DNA of 64,000 bases from Pseudomonas sp. BN417 (GCF_029871205.1 NZ_SSOJ01000087.1:1-64000), one strand, 5' to 3'; positions 35,900 to 47,929 are shown, numbered from the stretch's first letter. The notes: a model not told the origin generated them from the sequence alone. Made by a program: numbers and translations.

Positions 35900-35958
35900 G
35901 CTGCAGTTTACAGGAATGCGTCATTTCGGTCCACCCGAAAGACATCCCGATTAGCGAG

Positions 35959-36780
<822 letters not shown>

Positions 36781-36794
36781 TCAAGCTTAAAGCC

Positions 36795-36827
36795 GCAAGC
36801 TACAGGCGGCGCCGACTTGCAGCTTGC
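36795..36827. repeat. REP-like inverted repeat between dnaJ and dapB
   Basis: GCAAGCT (36795-36801) and AGCTTGC (36821-36827) arms within a 70-base stretch made of AAGCCGCAAGC, GCAGCTTGC and similar units. It is the fourth member of the repeat family at 3798, 17098 and 18876. Confidence 0.6.
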
Positions 36828-36849
36828 CACCTGCAGCTTGCAGCTGCGG

Positions 36850-37977
36850 TCAAAGATCGCCAAAGAAACGCTTCATGCCTTCGAACCAGCTGCTGGCCTT
36901 GGGCGAATGGGAGCCGTCGCTCTGCAGCGTCTTGCGGAACTCGTCGAGCAGTTCGCGCTGGCGCTTGTCCAGGTTGACCGGCGTTTCCACCACCACCCGG
37001 CACATCAGGTCGCCGGCACCGCCGCCACGCACCGGGGCCACGCCCTTGCCGCGCAAGCGGAACAGCTTGCCGGTCTGGGTCGCTTCCGGGATCTTCAGCT
37101 TGACCCGGCCGTCCAGAGTCGGCACTTCCAGTTCGCCGCCCAGGGCCGCGTCAGCGAAGCTGATCGGCACTTCGCAGTAGAGGTGCTTGCCGTCGCGCTG
37201 GAAGATCGGGTGCTCGCGCACGTTGACCACCACATAGAGGTCGCCCGGCGGGCCACCCAGGGCACCGGCCTCGCCTTCGCCGGAGAGGCGGATGCGGTCA
37301 CCGGTATCGACGCCTGCCGGCACCTTCACCGACAGGGTCTTGTGCTCTTCCACGCGACCCTGGCCATGGCAGCTGCCGCAGGGGTCGCTGATCATCTTGC
37401 CGCTGCCGTGGCAGCGCGGGCAGGTCTGCTGCACCGAGAAGAAGCCCTGCTGCATCCGCACCTGGCCGATACCGCCACAGGTGGTGCAGGTGACTGGGCT
37501 GGTGCCCTTCTTGGCGCCCGAGCCATCGCAGGTCTTGCAGTTGACCAGGGTCGGCACGCGGATGGTGACCGTGGTGCCGCGCACGGCTTCTTCGAGGTCC
37601 AGCTCCAGGGTGTAGCGCAGGTCGCTGCCGCGCTGCGGGCCACCGCGCTGGCCGCCACGCTGGCCACCGAAGAAGTCGCTGAATACATCGCCGAAGATGT
37701 CGGAGAAGCTGGCACCGCCAAAACCGGCACCGGCGCCACCGCCCATCTGCGGATCGACACCGGCGTGGCCGTACTGGTCGTAGGCCGCGCGCTTGCTGGC
37801 GTCGGACAACACTTCGTAGGCCTCATTGGCCTCTTTGAATTTGTCTTCCGAAGCCTTGTCGCCCGGGTTGCGGTCCGGGTGATGCTTCATCGCCAGGCGC
37901 CGATAGGCCTTCTTCAGGTCGGCCTCACTGGCGCCGCGCTCGACACCGAGGATTTCGTAAAAGTCACGTTTAGACAT
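36850..37977 (-). CDS. dnaJ: Chaperone protein DnaJ
   Basis: 375 residues from the ATG at 37975-37977. J domain with HPD in [12 protein letters not shown], a Gly/Phe region ([19 protein letters not shown]), and four zinc repeats [27 protein letters not shown] and [10 protein letters not shown]-terminal substrate-binding domains follow. Co-chaperone of DnaK. Confidence 0.98.
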   Translation of the reverse strand: MSKRDFYEILGVERGASEADLKKAYRRLAMKHHPDRNPGDKASEDKFKEANEAYEVLSDASKRAAYDQYGHAGVDPQMGGGAGAGFGGASFSDIFGDVFSDFFGGQRGGQRGGPQRGSDLRYTLELDLEEAVRGTTVTIRVPTLVNCKTCDGSGAKKGTSPVTCTTCGGIGQVRMQQGFFSVQQTCPRCHGSGKMISDPCGSCHGQGRVEEHKTLSVKVPAGVDTGDRIRLSGEGEAGALGGPPGDLYVVVNVREHPIFQRDGKHLYCEVPISFADAALGGELEVPTLDGRVKLKIPEATQTGKLFRLRGKGVAPVRGGGAGDLMCRVVVETPVNLDKRQRELLDEFRKTLQSDGSHSPKASSWFEGMKRFFGDL

Positions 37978-38020
37978 AGTTTCCTGCACTCTCGAATTCA
38001 CCAGCCCCAGACGCGCCAAC

Positions 38021-38079
38021 GCGGGAGCAAGCTCCCGCGCGGCGGTTCAGGCGTGCGGGGCGTTCGACCCCGCACGCTG
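38021..38079. other. Two hairpins in the dnaK-dnaJ gap
   Basis: GCGGGAGC-AA-style palindrome GCGGGAGCAAGCTCCCGC (38021-38038), and GCGTGCGGGGCGTT/GACCCCGCACGC arms (38052-38079). Neither has a T-run. They may lower read-through from dnaK to dnaJ or stabilise the dnaK message. Confidence 0.5.
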
Positions 38080-38100
38080 GAGCGGAAGCAAGCGTGACAC

Positions 38101-40014
<1,914 letters not shown>

Positions 40015-40091
40015 ATTCTCTCTCCCGAAACTTTGGATTCTCCGCGACCCCGTCTCACGGGCCGCGGCAGCACATAAACGCTTGAACTAAC

Positions 40092-40119
40092 AAATGGGGG
40101 CCCGAAGGCGAAATTCAAG
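40092..40119 (-). promoter_or_regulatory. Sigma-32 heat-shock promoter for dnaK
   Basis: Minus strand: CTTGAA (40114-40119), a 14-base spacer, then CCCCATTT (40092-40099), close to the sigma-32 consensus CTTGAAA/CCCCATNT. The -35 box overlaps the grpE stop codon (GCTTGA), so the promoter begins inside grpE. Confidence 0.8.
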
Positions 40120-40684
40120 CCTGCTCGTCGATCGACGGCGGCGCTTCGCTCGGCGCCTTGCTGACCACCACCATGGCGGGGCGCAGCAGGCGGCCATTGA
40201 GCAGGTAGCCCTTCTGGAACACCTTGAGCACGCTGCCCGGCTCCACGTGGGTGCTTTCCTGCATGGCCATGGCCTGATGGTGCTCCGGATTGAACGGCGC
40301 ACCGTGCGGATCCACGGCCTCCAGCTGGTGGCGCTTGAGGGTGTCGTGGAACAGCTTGAGGGTCAGTTCCATACCCTCGCGCACCGGCTTGATCGCCTCG
40401 TCGTCGGCGCTGCTCAGCTCCAGGCCACGCTCCAGGCTGTCGACGATCGGCAGCAGGTCGTTGGCGAATTTCTCCAGGGCGAACTTGTGCGCCTTCTCCA
40501 CGTCCTGCTCGGCGCGGCGACGCACGTTCTGCAGCTCGGCGGCAACCCGCAGCGACTGATCCTGGGCCGCGGCCAGTTGCTCTTCCAGCACCTGCACACG
40601 GGTGGCGAGGTCGTCGCCCGACGCGGCTTCGGCAGCGGGATTCGCTTCGGGGGTCTGGATATCCAGGGTCTGTTCGTCGGCCAT
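40115..40684 (-). CDS. grpE: Nucleotide exchange factor GrpE
   Basis: 189 residues from the ATG at 40682-40684 ([16 protein letters not shown]). A long N-terminal coiled coil ([28 protein letters not shown]) leads to the beta domain with [39 protein letters not shown]. Releases ADP from DnaK. The longer upstream frame crosses the heat-shock promoter and is rejected. Confidence 0.97.
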   Translation of the reverse strand: MADEQTLDIQTPEANPAAEAASGDDLATRVQVLEEQLAAAQDQSLRVAAELQNVRRRAEQDVEKAHKFALEKFANDLLPIVDSLERGLELSSADDEAIKPVREGMELTLKLFHDTLKRHQLEAVDPHGAPFNPEHHQAMAMQESTHVEPGSVLKVFQKGYLLNGRLLRPAMVVVSKAPSEAPPSIDEQA

Positions 40685-40738
40685 GCCTTCCTCCTCATAC
40701 AAGACAGCTGCGGGCAAAGACCCGCGATATGTCCGCCT

Positions 40739-40766
40739 ATATGGGGTCGCAATTTGTCGCTTCAAG
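40739..40766 (-). promoter_or_regulatory. Sigma-32 heat-shock promoter for grpE
   Basis: Minus strand: CTTGAA (40761-40766), a 14-base spacer, CCCCATAT (40739-40746), about 55 bases before the grpE ATG. Same spacing as the dnaK promoter. Confidence 0.85.
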
Positions 40767-40798
40767 GGGGGAGGCAATTGTCAGCCAGAAAACAACTA

Positions 40799-40814
40799 CT
40801 GTATAAATAGCCAG
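40799..40814 (+). promoter_or_regulatory. LexA (SOS) box upstream of recN
   Basis: CTGTATAAATAGCCAG matches CTGT-N8-ACAG with one change in the right half (CCAG). It lies 25 bases before the recN ATG. recN is an established SOS gene, which supports the assignment. Confidence 0.65.
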
Positions 40815-40838
40815 CCATCGCAGCGCGGGAGTCGCACC

Positions 40839-42512
40839 ATGCTGGTACACCTGTCGATCCACAACTACGCCATTGTCGAACACCTGGACCTGGAACTCGA
40901 AGGCGGCATGTCCGTGATCACCGGCGAAACCGGCGCCGGCAAGTCGATCATGCTCGACGCCCTCGGCCTGACCCTCGGCGACCGAGCCGACAGCGGTGTG
41001 GTCCGCCCCGGCGCCGACAAGGCGGACATACTCGCCAGCTTCGACCTCGCCGACATCCCCGAGGCCCGCGCCTGGCTGGTCGAACGCGACCTGGATAACG
41101 ACGGCCCCTGCATCCTGCGCCGGGTCATCACCGCTGAAGGCCGCTCCCGCGCCTACATCAACGGCAGCCCCTGCCCCCAGGGCGACCTCAAGACCCTGGG
41201 CGAGCTGCTGATCGACATCCACAGCCAGCACGAGCACCAGTCGCTGCTCAAGGCAGAAACCCACCGCCGCCTGCTGGACGAATACGCCGGCGCCAGCGAA
41301 CTCGCCCGCCAGGTGCAGCTCGCCGCGCAGCGCTGGCGACAGACCCGCCAGGAGCTGGAACGCATCTCCCGCACCGGTGACGAGCAGCGCGCCCGGCACC
41401 AGCTGCTGAGCTACCAGCTGGATGAACTGGAGAACCTCGCCCTCGGCGAGAACGAACTGGAACAGCTGGAACTTGAGCACAAGAACCTGGCCAACGCCGA
41501 AAGCCTGCTGGCAACTTGTCGCCTGGTACTGGACATGTGCAGCGAGAGCGATGGCGGCAACGTGCTCAGCGCCCTGACCGCCAGCCTCAACCGGCTCACC
41601 GCCTTCCATGCCCAGCCCGGCGCCCTGACCGAGGCGGTCAACCTGCTGTCCAGCGCGCAGATCCAGGTCGAGGAAGCCATGGGCGAGCTGAACCGCTTCC
41701 TCGACCATTTCGATGCCGACCCGGCACGCCAGCAGCAATTGGAAGAGCGCCTCGACTCCATCTATACCCTGGCGCGCAAGCACAGGGTCCAGCCGGGCGA
41801 GTTGGCCGAACTGCAACAGAGCCTGCTCGACGAGCTGGAAGCCCTCAATGCCGACGACGAAGCCGCCGAACGCCTGGCCGAGGAGCTCGCCGCCTATGCG
41901 CGCCATTATCAAGAGAAGGCTGCCGAGCTGAGCAGGCTGCGCAGCGAAGCAGCCGGCCATCTGGCCAGCGCCGTGGAGGGCGAGATGCAGCGCCTGGGCA
42001 TGCCAGGCGGGCGCTTCAGCATCCAGCTGCACCCGAGCCAGGCGGAAGAGCCCCAGCACTACGGCCTGGAACAGCTGGAATTCCTGGTCAGCGCCAACCC
42101 GGGCCAACCTCTCAAGACGCTGGCCAAGGTCGCTTCGGGCGGCGAGCTGTCGCGCATCAGCCTGGCCATCCAGGTGATCACCGCACAAACCTCGCGGGTG
42201 CCCACCTTGGTGTTCGACGAAGTGGACGTGGGCATCGGCGGCCCCACCGCCGAAGTAGTAGGCCAGCTGCTGCGTCGCCTCGGCGAGCGCGGCCAGGTCC
42301 TCACCGTCACCCACTTGCCGCAGGTAGCTGCCCAGGGCCACCACCACCTTTTCGTGCACAAGGAGCGCGGCACCCAGGAGACCCGCACGGCAGTGGCCAA
42401 GCTGCTGGAGACCCCGCGCATCGAGGAGATCGCGCGAATGCTGGGTGGCGTCGACCTCACCGAGGAGTCCCTGGCGCATGCGCGGAAGATGGTGACCAGC
42501 GCACAAGGCTGA
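40839..42512 (+). CDS. recN: DNA repair protein RecN
   Basis: 557 residues from the ATG at 40839 (MLVHLSIHNYAIVEHLDLEL). SMC-like ATPase used in double-strand break repair. Walker A is GETGAGKS near residue 35; a central coiled coil spans about residues 150-370; the ABC signature region GGELSRISLAIQV and Walker B TLVFDEVDVGIGG lie near 445-475, followed by LTVTHLPQVAAQGHHHLFVHK. It is divergent from grpE. Confidence 0.97.
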   Translation: MLVHLSIHNYAIVEHLDLELEGGMSVITGETGAGKSIMLDALGLTLGDRADSGVVRPGADKADILASFDLADIPEARAWLVERDLDNDGPCILRRVITAEGRSRAYINGSPCPQGDLKTLGELLIDIHSQHEHQSLLKAETHRRLLDEYAGASELARQVQLAAQRWRQTRQELERISRTGDEQRARHQLLSYQLDELENLALGENELEQLELEHKNLANAESLLATCRLVLDMCSESDGGNVLSALTASLNRLTAFHAQPGALTEAVNLLSSAQIQVEEAMGELNRFLDHFDADPARQQQLEERLDSIYTLARKHRVQPGELAELQQSLLDELEALNADDEAAERLAEELAAYARHYQEKAAELSRLRSEAAGHLASAVEGEMQRLGMPGGRFSIQLHPSQAEEPQHYGLEQLEFLVSANPGQPLKTLAKVASGGELSRISLAIQVITAQTSRVPTLVFDEVDVGIGGPTAEVVGQLLRRLGERGQVLTVTHLPQVAAQGHHHLFVHKERGTQETRTAVAKLLETPRIEEIARMLGGVDLTEESLAHARKMVTSAQG

Positions 42513-42526
42513 TCCGAGCCAGAAAC

Positions 42527-42557
42527 GAAAAAGGCGACCTCGAGGGTCGCCTTTTTC
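42527..42557. terminator. Bidirectional terminator between recN and fur
   Basis: AAAAAGGCGACC-TCGA-GGGTCGCCTTTTT: symmetrical stem with A-run and T-run, serving both convergent genes. Confidence 0.92.
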
Positions 42558-42570
42558 ATGCAAGCGGAAA

Positions 42571-42975
42571 TTACTTCTTCTTGCGTACGTACAGCACCAG
42601 ATTGTGGTCGACCAGCTCGAAGCCACGCTCCTTGACGATCTCCTTCTGGCGCTTTTCGATTTCCGGATCGAAGAACTCGATCACCTCACCGGAATCCACG
42701 CACACCATGTGATCGTGGTGGCCGCTGTCAGCCAACTCGAACACGGCATGGCCGCCGTCGAAGTTGTGGCGCACCACCAGGCCGGCCGCCTCGAACTGGG
42801 TCAGGACCCGGTAGACTGTGGCCAGGCCGACATCCTCGCCGGCTTCCATCAGCGCCTTGTAAACGTCCTCCGCGCTCATGTGGCGTTGCTCGGTGGAGTC
42901 GAGCATCTGCAGGATCTTGACCCGAGGCAAGGTCACCTTCAGGCCGGCTTTACGCAGTTCGTTGTTTTCAACCAT
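42571..42975 (-). CDS. fur: Ferric uptake regulator
   Basis: 134 residues. Fe2+-dependent repressor of iron acquisition. The winged helix covers residues 1-80 ([43 protein letters not shown]). Metal ligands lie in [12 protein letters not shown] and [18 protein letters not shown]. Only one Cys is present in that region and there is no C-terminal CxxC, as in the P. aeruginosa protein. Divergent from bamE. Confidence 0.98.
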   Translation of the reverse strand: MVENNELRKAGLKVTLPRVKILQMLDSTEQRHMSAEDVYKALMEAGEDVGLATVYRVLTQFEAAGLVVRHNFDGGHAVFELADSGHHDHMVCVDSGEVIEFFDPEIEKRQKEIVKERGFELVDHNLVLYVRKKK

Positions 42976-43073
42976 GGTCAGCTTTCTCGAGGAATGCGGC
43001 TTTCGCAGCTTCCCTTAATGCAGGTATGATCGGGCTTTTAATGCCCAGCCAAGATAGTGGAAGTCTCCCACCG

Positions 43074-43601
43074 ATGCAAAACACCAAGCTCCTGCTGACC
43101 AGCCTCACATTCGCAGGCTTGCTCGCACTCGCCGGTTGCTCGTTTCCCGGGGTCTACAAGATCGACATCCAGCAGGGCAACGTCGTCACGCAGGACATGA
43201 TAGACCAGTTGAAGCCTGGAATGACCCGACGTCAAGTGCGGTTTATCATGGGCAATCCGCTGGTCACCGACACCTTCCACGCCAATCGCTGGGATTACCT
43301 CTACAGCATCCAGCCGGGCGGCGGTCAACGCCTGCAGGAACGTGTCAGCCTGATGTTCGACAGCAATGACCAACTGATCGGCCTGGCCGGCGACTTCATG
43401 CCCGGCGTGAGCCGTGACGAGGCCATCCTGGGCAGCGAAGGCAGCACCACCGAGGTCAAGCCCGAGCAACCGAAAGAACAGCCCAAAGCCGAAGAACCGC
43501 CGGCACCGGGTTCGCTTCTGGAGAAAATCCAGAAGGAAGTGGACGAAGTGGAGACCGCGCCGGTACCGACTCCGGAACCGCTGGAAACCTCGCCGCAGTA
43601 A
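43074..43601 (+). CDS. bamE: Outer membrane assembly lipoprotein BamE (OmlA/SmpA)
   Basis: 175 residues from the ATG at 43074. A lipoprotein signal ends LLALAGC with the lipidated Cys at residue 22. The mature BamE domain includes [38 protein letters not shown] and [13 protein letters not shown]. The C-terminal 60 residues are Pro/Glu-rich, an extension typical of pseudomonads. A TATGAT -10-like element lies at 43025-43030. Divergent from fur, as in P. aeruginosa. Confidence 0.96.
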   Translation: MQNTKLLLTSLTFAGLLALAGCSFPGVYKIDIQQGNVVTQDMIDQLKPGMTRRQVRFIMGNPLVTDTFHANRWDYLYSIQPGGGQRLQERVSLMFDSNDQLIGLAGDFMPGVSRDEAILGSEGSTTEVKPEQPKEQPKAEEPPAPGSLLEKIQKEVDEVETAPVPTPEPLETSPQ

Positions 43602-43613
43602 ACACGCGGCAAC

Positions 43614-43643
43614 AAAAAAGCCCGGGCTGGTCCCGGGCTTTTT
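43614..43643. terminator. Bidirectional terminator between bamE and rnfH
   Basis: AAAAAAGCCCGGG-CTGGT-CCCGGGCTTTTT with A- and T-runs on the two sides. Confidence 0.9.
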
Positions 43644-43655
43644 CATGGGCGACGT

Positions 43656-43976
43656 TCAGGCATCCCGTTCGCCAGCTCGCGCCTGTGCCGCCCTCGCCGC
43701 GCGCAGTTTGCGCACTTCCTTGGGGTCGGCAATCAGCGGCCGGTAGATCTCCACGCGATCGCCCTCCTCCAGCAGTCGTTCCTCAGGCTTGGCCAGCGCC
43801 TTGCCGAAGATGCCGAGCGGACAGTTGGCCAGGTCCAGCTCCGGGAACTGCGCCCCCAGGCCGGAGCGCAATACCGCTTCACGGGCGTCTATCCCCCTGG
43901 GCAGGGTCAGGCGCAGGAGCTGTTGGCTGTCGGCTTGGGCGTAGACCACCTCGACCTGAATCACGTCCTCAGCCAT
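43656..43976 (-). CDS. rnfH: RnfH-family (UPF0125) ubiquitin-like protein
   Basis: 106 residues from the ATG at 43974-43976 ([14 protein letters not shown]). A beta-grasp fold is expected; [60 protein letters not shown] matches the family. Molecular role not established. Its start overlaps the ratA stop by 8 bases, the usual ratA-rnfH pairing. Confidence 0.93.
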   Translation of the reverse strand: MAEDVIQVEVVYAQADSQQLLRLTLPRGIDAREAVLRSGLGAQFPELDLANCPLGIFGKALAKPEERLLEEGDRVEIYRPLIADPKEVRKLRAARAAQARAGERDA

Positions 43977-44403
43977 AGAGCTGCTTCGCCCGCTTGCAGA
44001 AGGCGTCCACCAGGGTATTGGCCGCCTGGTTGAACAGCGGCCCCAGGGTCGCCTTGATGATCGGGCCCGCGTAGTCGAAGCGCAGGTCCAGGCTGATCTT
44101 GCAGGCCTTGTCGCCCAGCGACTTGAAGTGCCAGATGCCATGCAACTGGGTGAACGGCCCCTCTTCCAGGTTCATCTCGATGGTCTTGCCATGGTCCAGC
44201 TTGTTGCGGGTGACAAAGCGCTGGCTGATGCTGCCCTTGGCCAATTCGAGACTGGCGAGCATGTGGCTCTCGCTCTCTTCCATCACCGTGGCCGCCGAGC
44301 ACCAGGGCAGGAATTCCGGATAGCGCGCCACATCGTTGACCAAGTCGTAGAGCGCCTGCGCAGGGAATGGCAGCAGGGCGGAGCGCTGGATATGCGTGGT
44401 CAT
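43969..44403 (-). CDS. ratA: RatA/Coq10-like START-domain protein
   Basis: 144 residues from the ATG at 44401-44403 ([25 protein letters not shown]). START/polyketide-cyclase fold with the conserved RYPEFLPWC motif. E. coli RatA was described as blocking 70S association, while relatives (Coq10) bind ubiquinone; the true role is debated. Longer upstream frames overlap the smpB promoter and are rejected. Confidence 0.93.
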   Translation of the reverse strand: MTTHIQRSALLPFPAQALYDLVNDVARYPEFLPWCSAATVMEESESHMLASLELAKGSISQRFVTRNKLDHGKTIEMNLEEGPFTQLHGIWHFKSLGDKACKISLDLRFDYAGPIIKATLGPLFNQAANTLVDAFCKRAKQLYG

Positions 44404-44541
44404 CTTGGCCTCGAACGGGGATCCGATCCGCGCCGCTCGGGCATGCTCGGGGTCGGACTGGTCAAAAAAGTGCCGCATTGTCGGGGATTCGTCGACGTCG
44501 CTCAAGCCTACGCCCCCGTAGCCGTGCCGTCTGCGACTCCC

Positions 44542-44547
44542 TATAAT
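44542..44547 (+). promoter_or_regulatory. -10 element of the smpB promoter
   Basis: Perfect TATAAT ending 9 bases before the smpB ATG. A convincing -35 is not seen. Transcription from it would start at about 44553-44555, giving an mRNA with almost no 5' leader. Confidence 0.5.
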
Positions 44548-44556
44548 GCGCCGCCT

Positions 44557-45036
44557 ATGGCTAAGCAAAAGAAACACCCCCAAGGCACCATCGCCCTCAA
44601 CAAGAAGGCGTTGCACGACTATTCCATCGAACAGAAGTTCGAAGCCGGGCTGGCCCTCGCCGGCTGGGAAGTGAAGAGTCTGCGCGCCGGCAAGGCACAA
44701 CTGGTCGACAGTTACGTGCTGCTCAAGGACGGCGAAGCCTGGCTGCTGGGCAGCCACATCACCCCCCTGAAGACCGCCAGCACCCACGTGATTGCCGATC
44801 CGGTGCGCACCCGCAAGCTGCTGCTGCACAAGCGCGAGCTGGGCAAGCTGTTCGGTGCGGTCCAGCAGAAGGGCTACGCCTGCGTGGCGCTGTCGGTCTA
44901 CTGGAAGAAGCACCTGATCAAATGCGAGATCGCCCTGGCCAAGGGCAAGAAGGAATTCGACAAGCGCGCCACGGAGAAGGAGCGCGATTCCGACCGCGAG
45001 ATCGCGCGCGCCATGCGCACCAAGGGCAAGGAATAG
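44557..45036 (+). CDS. smpB: SsrA-binding protein SmpB
   Basis: 159 residues. Binds the tRNA-like part of tmRNA and brings it to stalled ribosomes; the tmRNA gene is in this same window (55855-56229). [44 protein letters not shown] and the basic tail [25 protein letters not shown] are typical. No Shine-Dalgarno lies between TATAAT and the ATG. Confidence 0.97.
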   Translation: MAKQKKHPQGTIALNKKALHDYSIEQKFEAGLALAGWEVKSLRAGKAQLVDSYVLLKDGEAWLLGSHITPLKTASTHVIADPVRTRKLLLHKRELGKLFGAVQQKGYACVALSVYWKKHLIKCEIALAKGKKEFDKRATEKERDSDREIARAMRTKGKE

Positions 45037-45045
45037 GCCCATCCA

Positions 45046-45076
45046 GAAAAACGCCGGGCACTGCCCGGCGTTTTCG
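45046..45076. terminator. Bidirectional terminator between smpB and lldR
   Basis: AAAAACGCCGGGCA/CTGCCCGGCGTTTT stem-loop with A- and T-runs, ending directly before the lldR stop codon. Confidence 0.92.
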
Positions 45077-45844
45077 TCAGAGCCCCTGCCGCCGTTGCGA
45101 GCGCGCCAGCCGCCGGGCCTCCAACTGCGACTCTTCCAGCACTTCCTGGACGTACTGGATATGCCGGTGGGAAATCTCCCTCGCCTCCTCCGCCCGCCGC
45201 TCGATGATCGCCTCGTACAGCGCCCGATGCTGCTGGTTCAGCATGTCGCGGGTTTCACTGCGCTGCAGGTACATGCCACCGATATTGGTCACCACGTTGT
45301 GCTTGAGCAGGTCGAAGAGGCCGCGAATGGTGTGCAGCAGCACGGCGTTGTGGCTGGCTTCGGCGATCGCCAGGTGGAAGCGCGCATCCGCCGCACCCTC
45401 CTCCGCCCGGCTCGCCTTGCTGCCCGGCGCGTAGCAGGCCCGCAGGGCTTCGAAGGCCTCGCCCAGGCGCTCGTGATCCACCTCAGTCGCCCGCTGCGCC
45501 GCGTAGTAGGCGCAGGAGCCTTCCAGGGTATGGCGGAACTCCAGCAGGTCGCGCTGGGCTTCGGGATTGCTTTCCAGCAGCTGCAGGAGCGGGTCGCTGA
45601 AGGTGGCGCCCAGCTCGGCGGCCACGTAGTTGCCGCCACCCTGGCGACTGACCAGCAGCCCCTTGGCCACCAGCTTCTGGATCGCCTCGCGCAAGGATGG
45701 CCGCGACACGCCGAACTGCTCGGCTAGCGCACGCTCGGCCGGCAGCCGTTCACCCGCCTTCAAGGTGCCCTCGAGAATCATTGACTCCAGCTGGCTGACG
45801 ATGTCGTCCGACAGACGGCGCTGACGTACCTGACCGAATCCCAT
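45077..45844 (-). CDS. lldR: FadR/GntR-family lactate regulator LldR
   Basis: 255 residues from the ATG at 45842-45844 (MGFGQVRQRRLSDD). N-terminal GntR winged helix (IVSQLESMILEGTLKAGERLPAERALAEQFGVSRPSLREAI) and a C-terminal FCD effector domain with metal-binding His residues (ADARFHLAIAEASHN, NQQHRALYEAI, REISHRHI). It is divergent from lldPDE and expected to repress it until L-lactate binds. It may also be autoregulated from the shared 324-base gap. Confidence 0.93.
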   Translation of the reverse strand: MGFGQVRQRRLSDDIVSQLESMILEGTLKAGERLPAERALAEQFGVSRPSLREAIQKLVAKGLLVSRQGGGNYVAAELGATFSDPLLQLLESNPEAQRDLLEFRHTLEGSCAYYAAQRATEVDHERLGEAFEALRACYAPGSKASRAEEGAADARFHLAIAEASHNAVLLHTIRGLFDLLKHNVVTNIGGMYLQRSETRDMLNQQHRALYEAIIERRAEEAREISHRHIQYVQEVLEESQLEARRLARSQRRQGL

Positions 45845-45990
45845 AGCTCTACCCACCCTCTCACGCCACCCCGGGCGGCCTTCTGACACGGCGCCTGCGG
45901 CGCGCGACGCGGCAGCCTAACCAGCGCGCCAGCCGCACACAAGAAGCACGCCTTCCATCTGCCGCTCGACCAAAGTCGCAACGCGACAAA

Positions 45991-46053
45991 TTGACACAAG
46001 GATACTCCGGCTTTTACCCTGAGCCGTCGCTTTTGTAAATTGGTCTTACCAAT
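45991..46053 (+). promoter_or_regulatory. lldP promoter and LldR operator
   Basis: TTGACA (45991-45996), an 18-base spacer and TACCCT (46015-46020) form a plausible sigma-70 promoter. ATTGGTCTTACCAAT (46039-46053) is a dyad of the TNGTNNNACNA type bound by LldR/FadR-family repressors. It falls just downstream of the predicted transcription start, suiting repression by roadblock. The rest of the 45845-46168 gap shows no gene. Confidence 0.75.
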
Positions 46054-46168
46054 CTGATCGACAAGCAGCGCCGACTCGGTCTTCGCCTGCCGCCACGCCA
46101 CGAGCGCTGCGGTTTTCGCCCGATCCGGCTAACAGGCACTCCAAAAACAATTAGGGAGCCACCCCACG

Positions 46169-47854
46169 ATGCAAACCTGGCAGCAGCTCTATACCCCTCT
46201 CGGCAGCCTCGGGCTGTCGGCGCTCGTCGCACTGATCCCCATCGTCTTCTTCTTCCTGGCGCTGGCGGTGTTCCGCATGAAAGGCCACATCGCCGGCACC
46301 ATCACCCTGGCGCTGTCGATCGCAGTCGCCATCTTCGCCTTCCAGATGCCCGCCGACATGGCCTTCGCCGCCGCCGGCTACGGCTTCGCCTACGGTCTCT
46401 GGCCGATTGCCTGGATCATCGTCGCGGCAGTGTTCCTCTACAAACTCACGGTGAAGAGCGGTCAGTTCGAGGTGATCCGCAGCTCGGTGCTGTCCATCAC
46501 CGACGACCAGCGCCTGCAGGTGCTGCTGATCGGCTTCTCCTTCGGCGCCTTCCTCGAAGGCGCGGCTGGTTTCGGTGCACCGGTGGCCATCACCGCCGCC
46601 CTGCTCGTCGGCCTCGGCTTCAACCCGCTCTATGCCGCGGGCCTGTGCCTGATCGCCAACACCGCGCCGGTGGCCTTCGGCGCCCTGGGCATCCCGATCA
46701 TCGTCGCCGGCCAGGTGACCGGTATCGACGCCTTCAAGATCGGCGCCATGACCGGCCGCCAGCTGCCGTTCCTGTCGATCATCGTGCCCTTCTGGCTGGT
46801 GGCCATGATGGATGGCTGGCGCGGCATCAAGGAAACCTGGCCGGCAGCCCTGGTGGCCGGCGCCAGCTTCGCCGTGACCCAGTACTTCACCTCCAACTTC
46901 ATCGGCCCGGAACTGCCCGACATCACCTCCGCCCTGGTGAGCCTGGTATCCCTGACCCTGTTCCTCAAGGTCTGGCATCCCAAGCGCGCCGAAGACGCCC
47001 AAGTGGTCGGCGTATCCGGAGGCACAGCGGTGATGGGTGGCTTCGGCGGCCCGCGCAGCACCACCCCCTCGCCCTACAGCTTCGGCGAGATCCTCAAGGC
47101 CTGGTCGCCCTTCCTGATCCTCACCGTGCTGGTGACCATCTGGACCCTGAAGCCCTTCAAGGCGATGTTCGCCCCCGGCGGCGCGCTGGAGCAGTTCGTC
47201 TTCCTGTTCGCCATCCCGCACCTGGACCAGCTGGTGATGAAAGGCGCACCGATAGTCGCGACCGCCACTGCCATCCCGGCCGTGTACAAGTTCGACCCGG
47301 TATCGGCCACCGGAACGGCGATCTTCTTCTCCGCGCTGATCTCCATGGTCGTCCTTTCGATCCATCTAAAAACTGGTCTTACCACTTTGAAAGAGACCTT
47401 CGTCGAGCTGAAGTGGCCGATCCTGTCCATCGGCATGGTGCTGGCCTTCGCCTTCGTCACCAACTTCTCCGGCATGTCCACCACCCTCGCCCTGGTCCTG
47501 GCTGGTACTGGCGCGGCCTTCCCCTTCTTCTCGCCGTTCCTCGGCTGGCTGGGCGTGTTCCTGACCGGCTCGGATACCTCCTCCAACGCGCTGTTCGGCT
47601 CGCTGCAGGCCACCACCGCGCACCAAATCGGCGTCAACGACACCCTGCTGGTCGCCGCCAACACCAGCGGTGGCGTGACCGGCAAGATGATCTCGCCGCA
47701 GTCCATCGCAGTCGCCTGCGCCGCCACCGGCATGGTCGGCAAGGAATCCGACCTGTTCCGCTTCACCCTGAAGCACAGCCTGCTCTTCGCCGCCATGGTC
47801 GGCCTGATCACCCTGGCGCAGGCCTATGTGTTTACCGGCATGCTGGTTCACTGA
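46169..47854 (+). CDS. lldP: L-lactate permease
   Basis: 561 residues, normal for the LctP family. [29 protein letters not shown] starts a protein with about 12-14 membrane spans; [21 protein letters not shown] and [17 protein letters not shown] are conserved family loops. Imports lactate with protons. GGAG precedes the ATG. First gene of lldP-lldD-lldE. Codons around 47362-47390 (CTA AAA ACT GGT CTT ACC ACT TTG AAA) are unlike the GC-rich rest of the gene and carry an operator-like sequence. Confidence 0.97.
   Translation: MQTWQQLYTPLGSLGLSALVALIPIVFFFLALAVFRMKGHIAGTITLALSIAVAIFAFQMPADMAFAAAGYGFAYGLWPIAWIIVAAVFLYKLTVKSGQFEVIRSSVLSITDDQRLQVLLIGFSFGAFLEGAAGFGAPVAITAALLVGLGFNPLYAAGLCLIANTAPVAFGALGIPIIVAGQVTGIDAFKIGAMTGRQLPFLSIIVPFWLVAMMDGWRGIKETWPAALVAGASFAVTQYFTSNFIGPELPDITSALVSLVSLTLFLKVWHPKRAEDAQVVGVSGGTAVMGGFGGPRSTTPSPYSFGEILKAWSPFLILTVLVTIWTLKPFKAMFAPGGALEQFVFLFAIPHLDQLVMKGAPIVATATAIPAVYKFDPVSATGTAIFFSALISMVVLSIHLKTGLTTLKETFVELKWPILSIGMVLAFAFVTNFSGMSTTLALVLAGTGAAFPFFSPFLGWLGVFLTGSDTSSNALFGSLQATTAHQIGVNDTLLVAANTSGGVTGKMISPQSIAVACAATGMVGKESDLFRFTLKHSLLFAAMVGLITLAQAYVFTGMLVH
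47374..47384. promoter_or_regulatory. Second LldR-type operator core inside lldP
   Basis: TGGTCTTACCA, identical over 11 bases to the core of the promoter operator at 46042-46052, in the flanking context ACTGGTCTTACCACT. It lies 1332 bases downstream, within coding sequence, in an AT-richer patch using codons rare here. It may allow looping with the promoter operator or control an internal promoter. Confidence 0.5.
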
Positions 47855-47862
47855 TGGCCCTT

Positions 47863-47896
47863 CCGGGCTGCGGACAGACGCAGCCCGGTTCCTTTT
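47863..47896 (+). terminator. Hairpin between lldP and lldD, possible partial terminator
   Basis: A perfect 10-bp stem CCGGGCTGCG/CGCAGCCCGG with a GACAGA loop, followed by TTCCTTTT. Located between two genes that should be co-transcribed, so it probably attenuates or protects rather than ends the transcript. Confidence 0.6.
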
Positions 47897-47929
47897 CACT
47901 GCCCTGAAGCCCTGAATCGGATCGAATTC

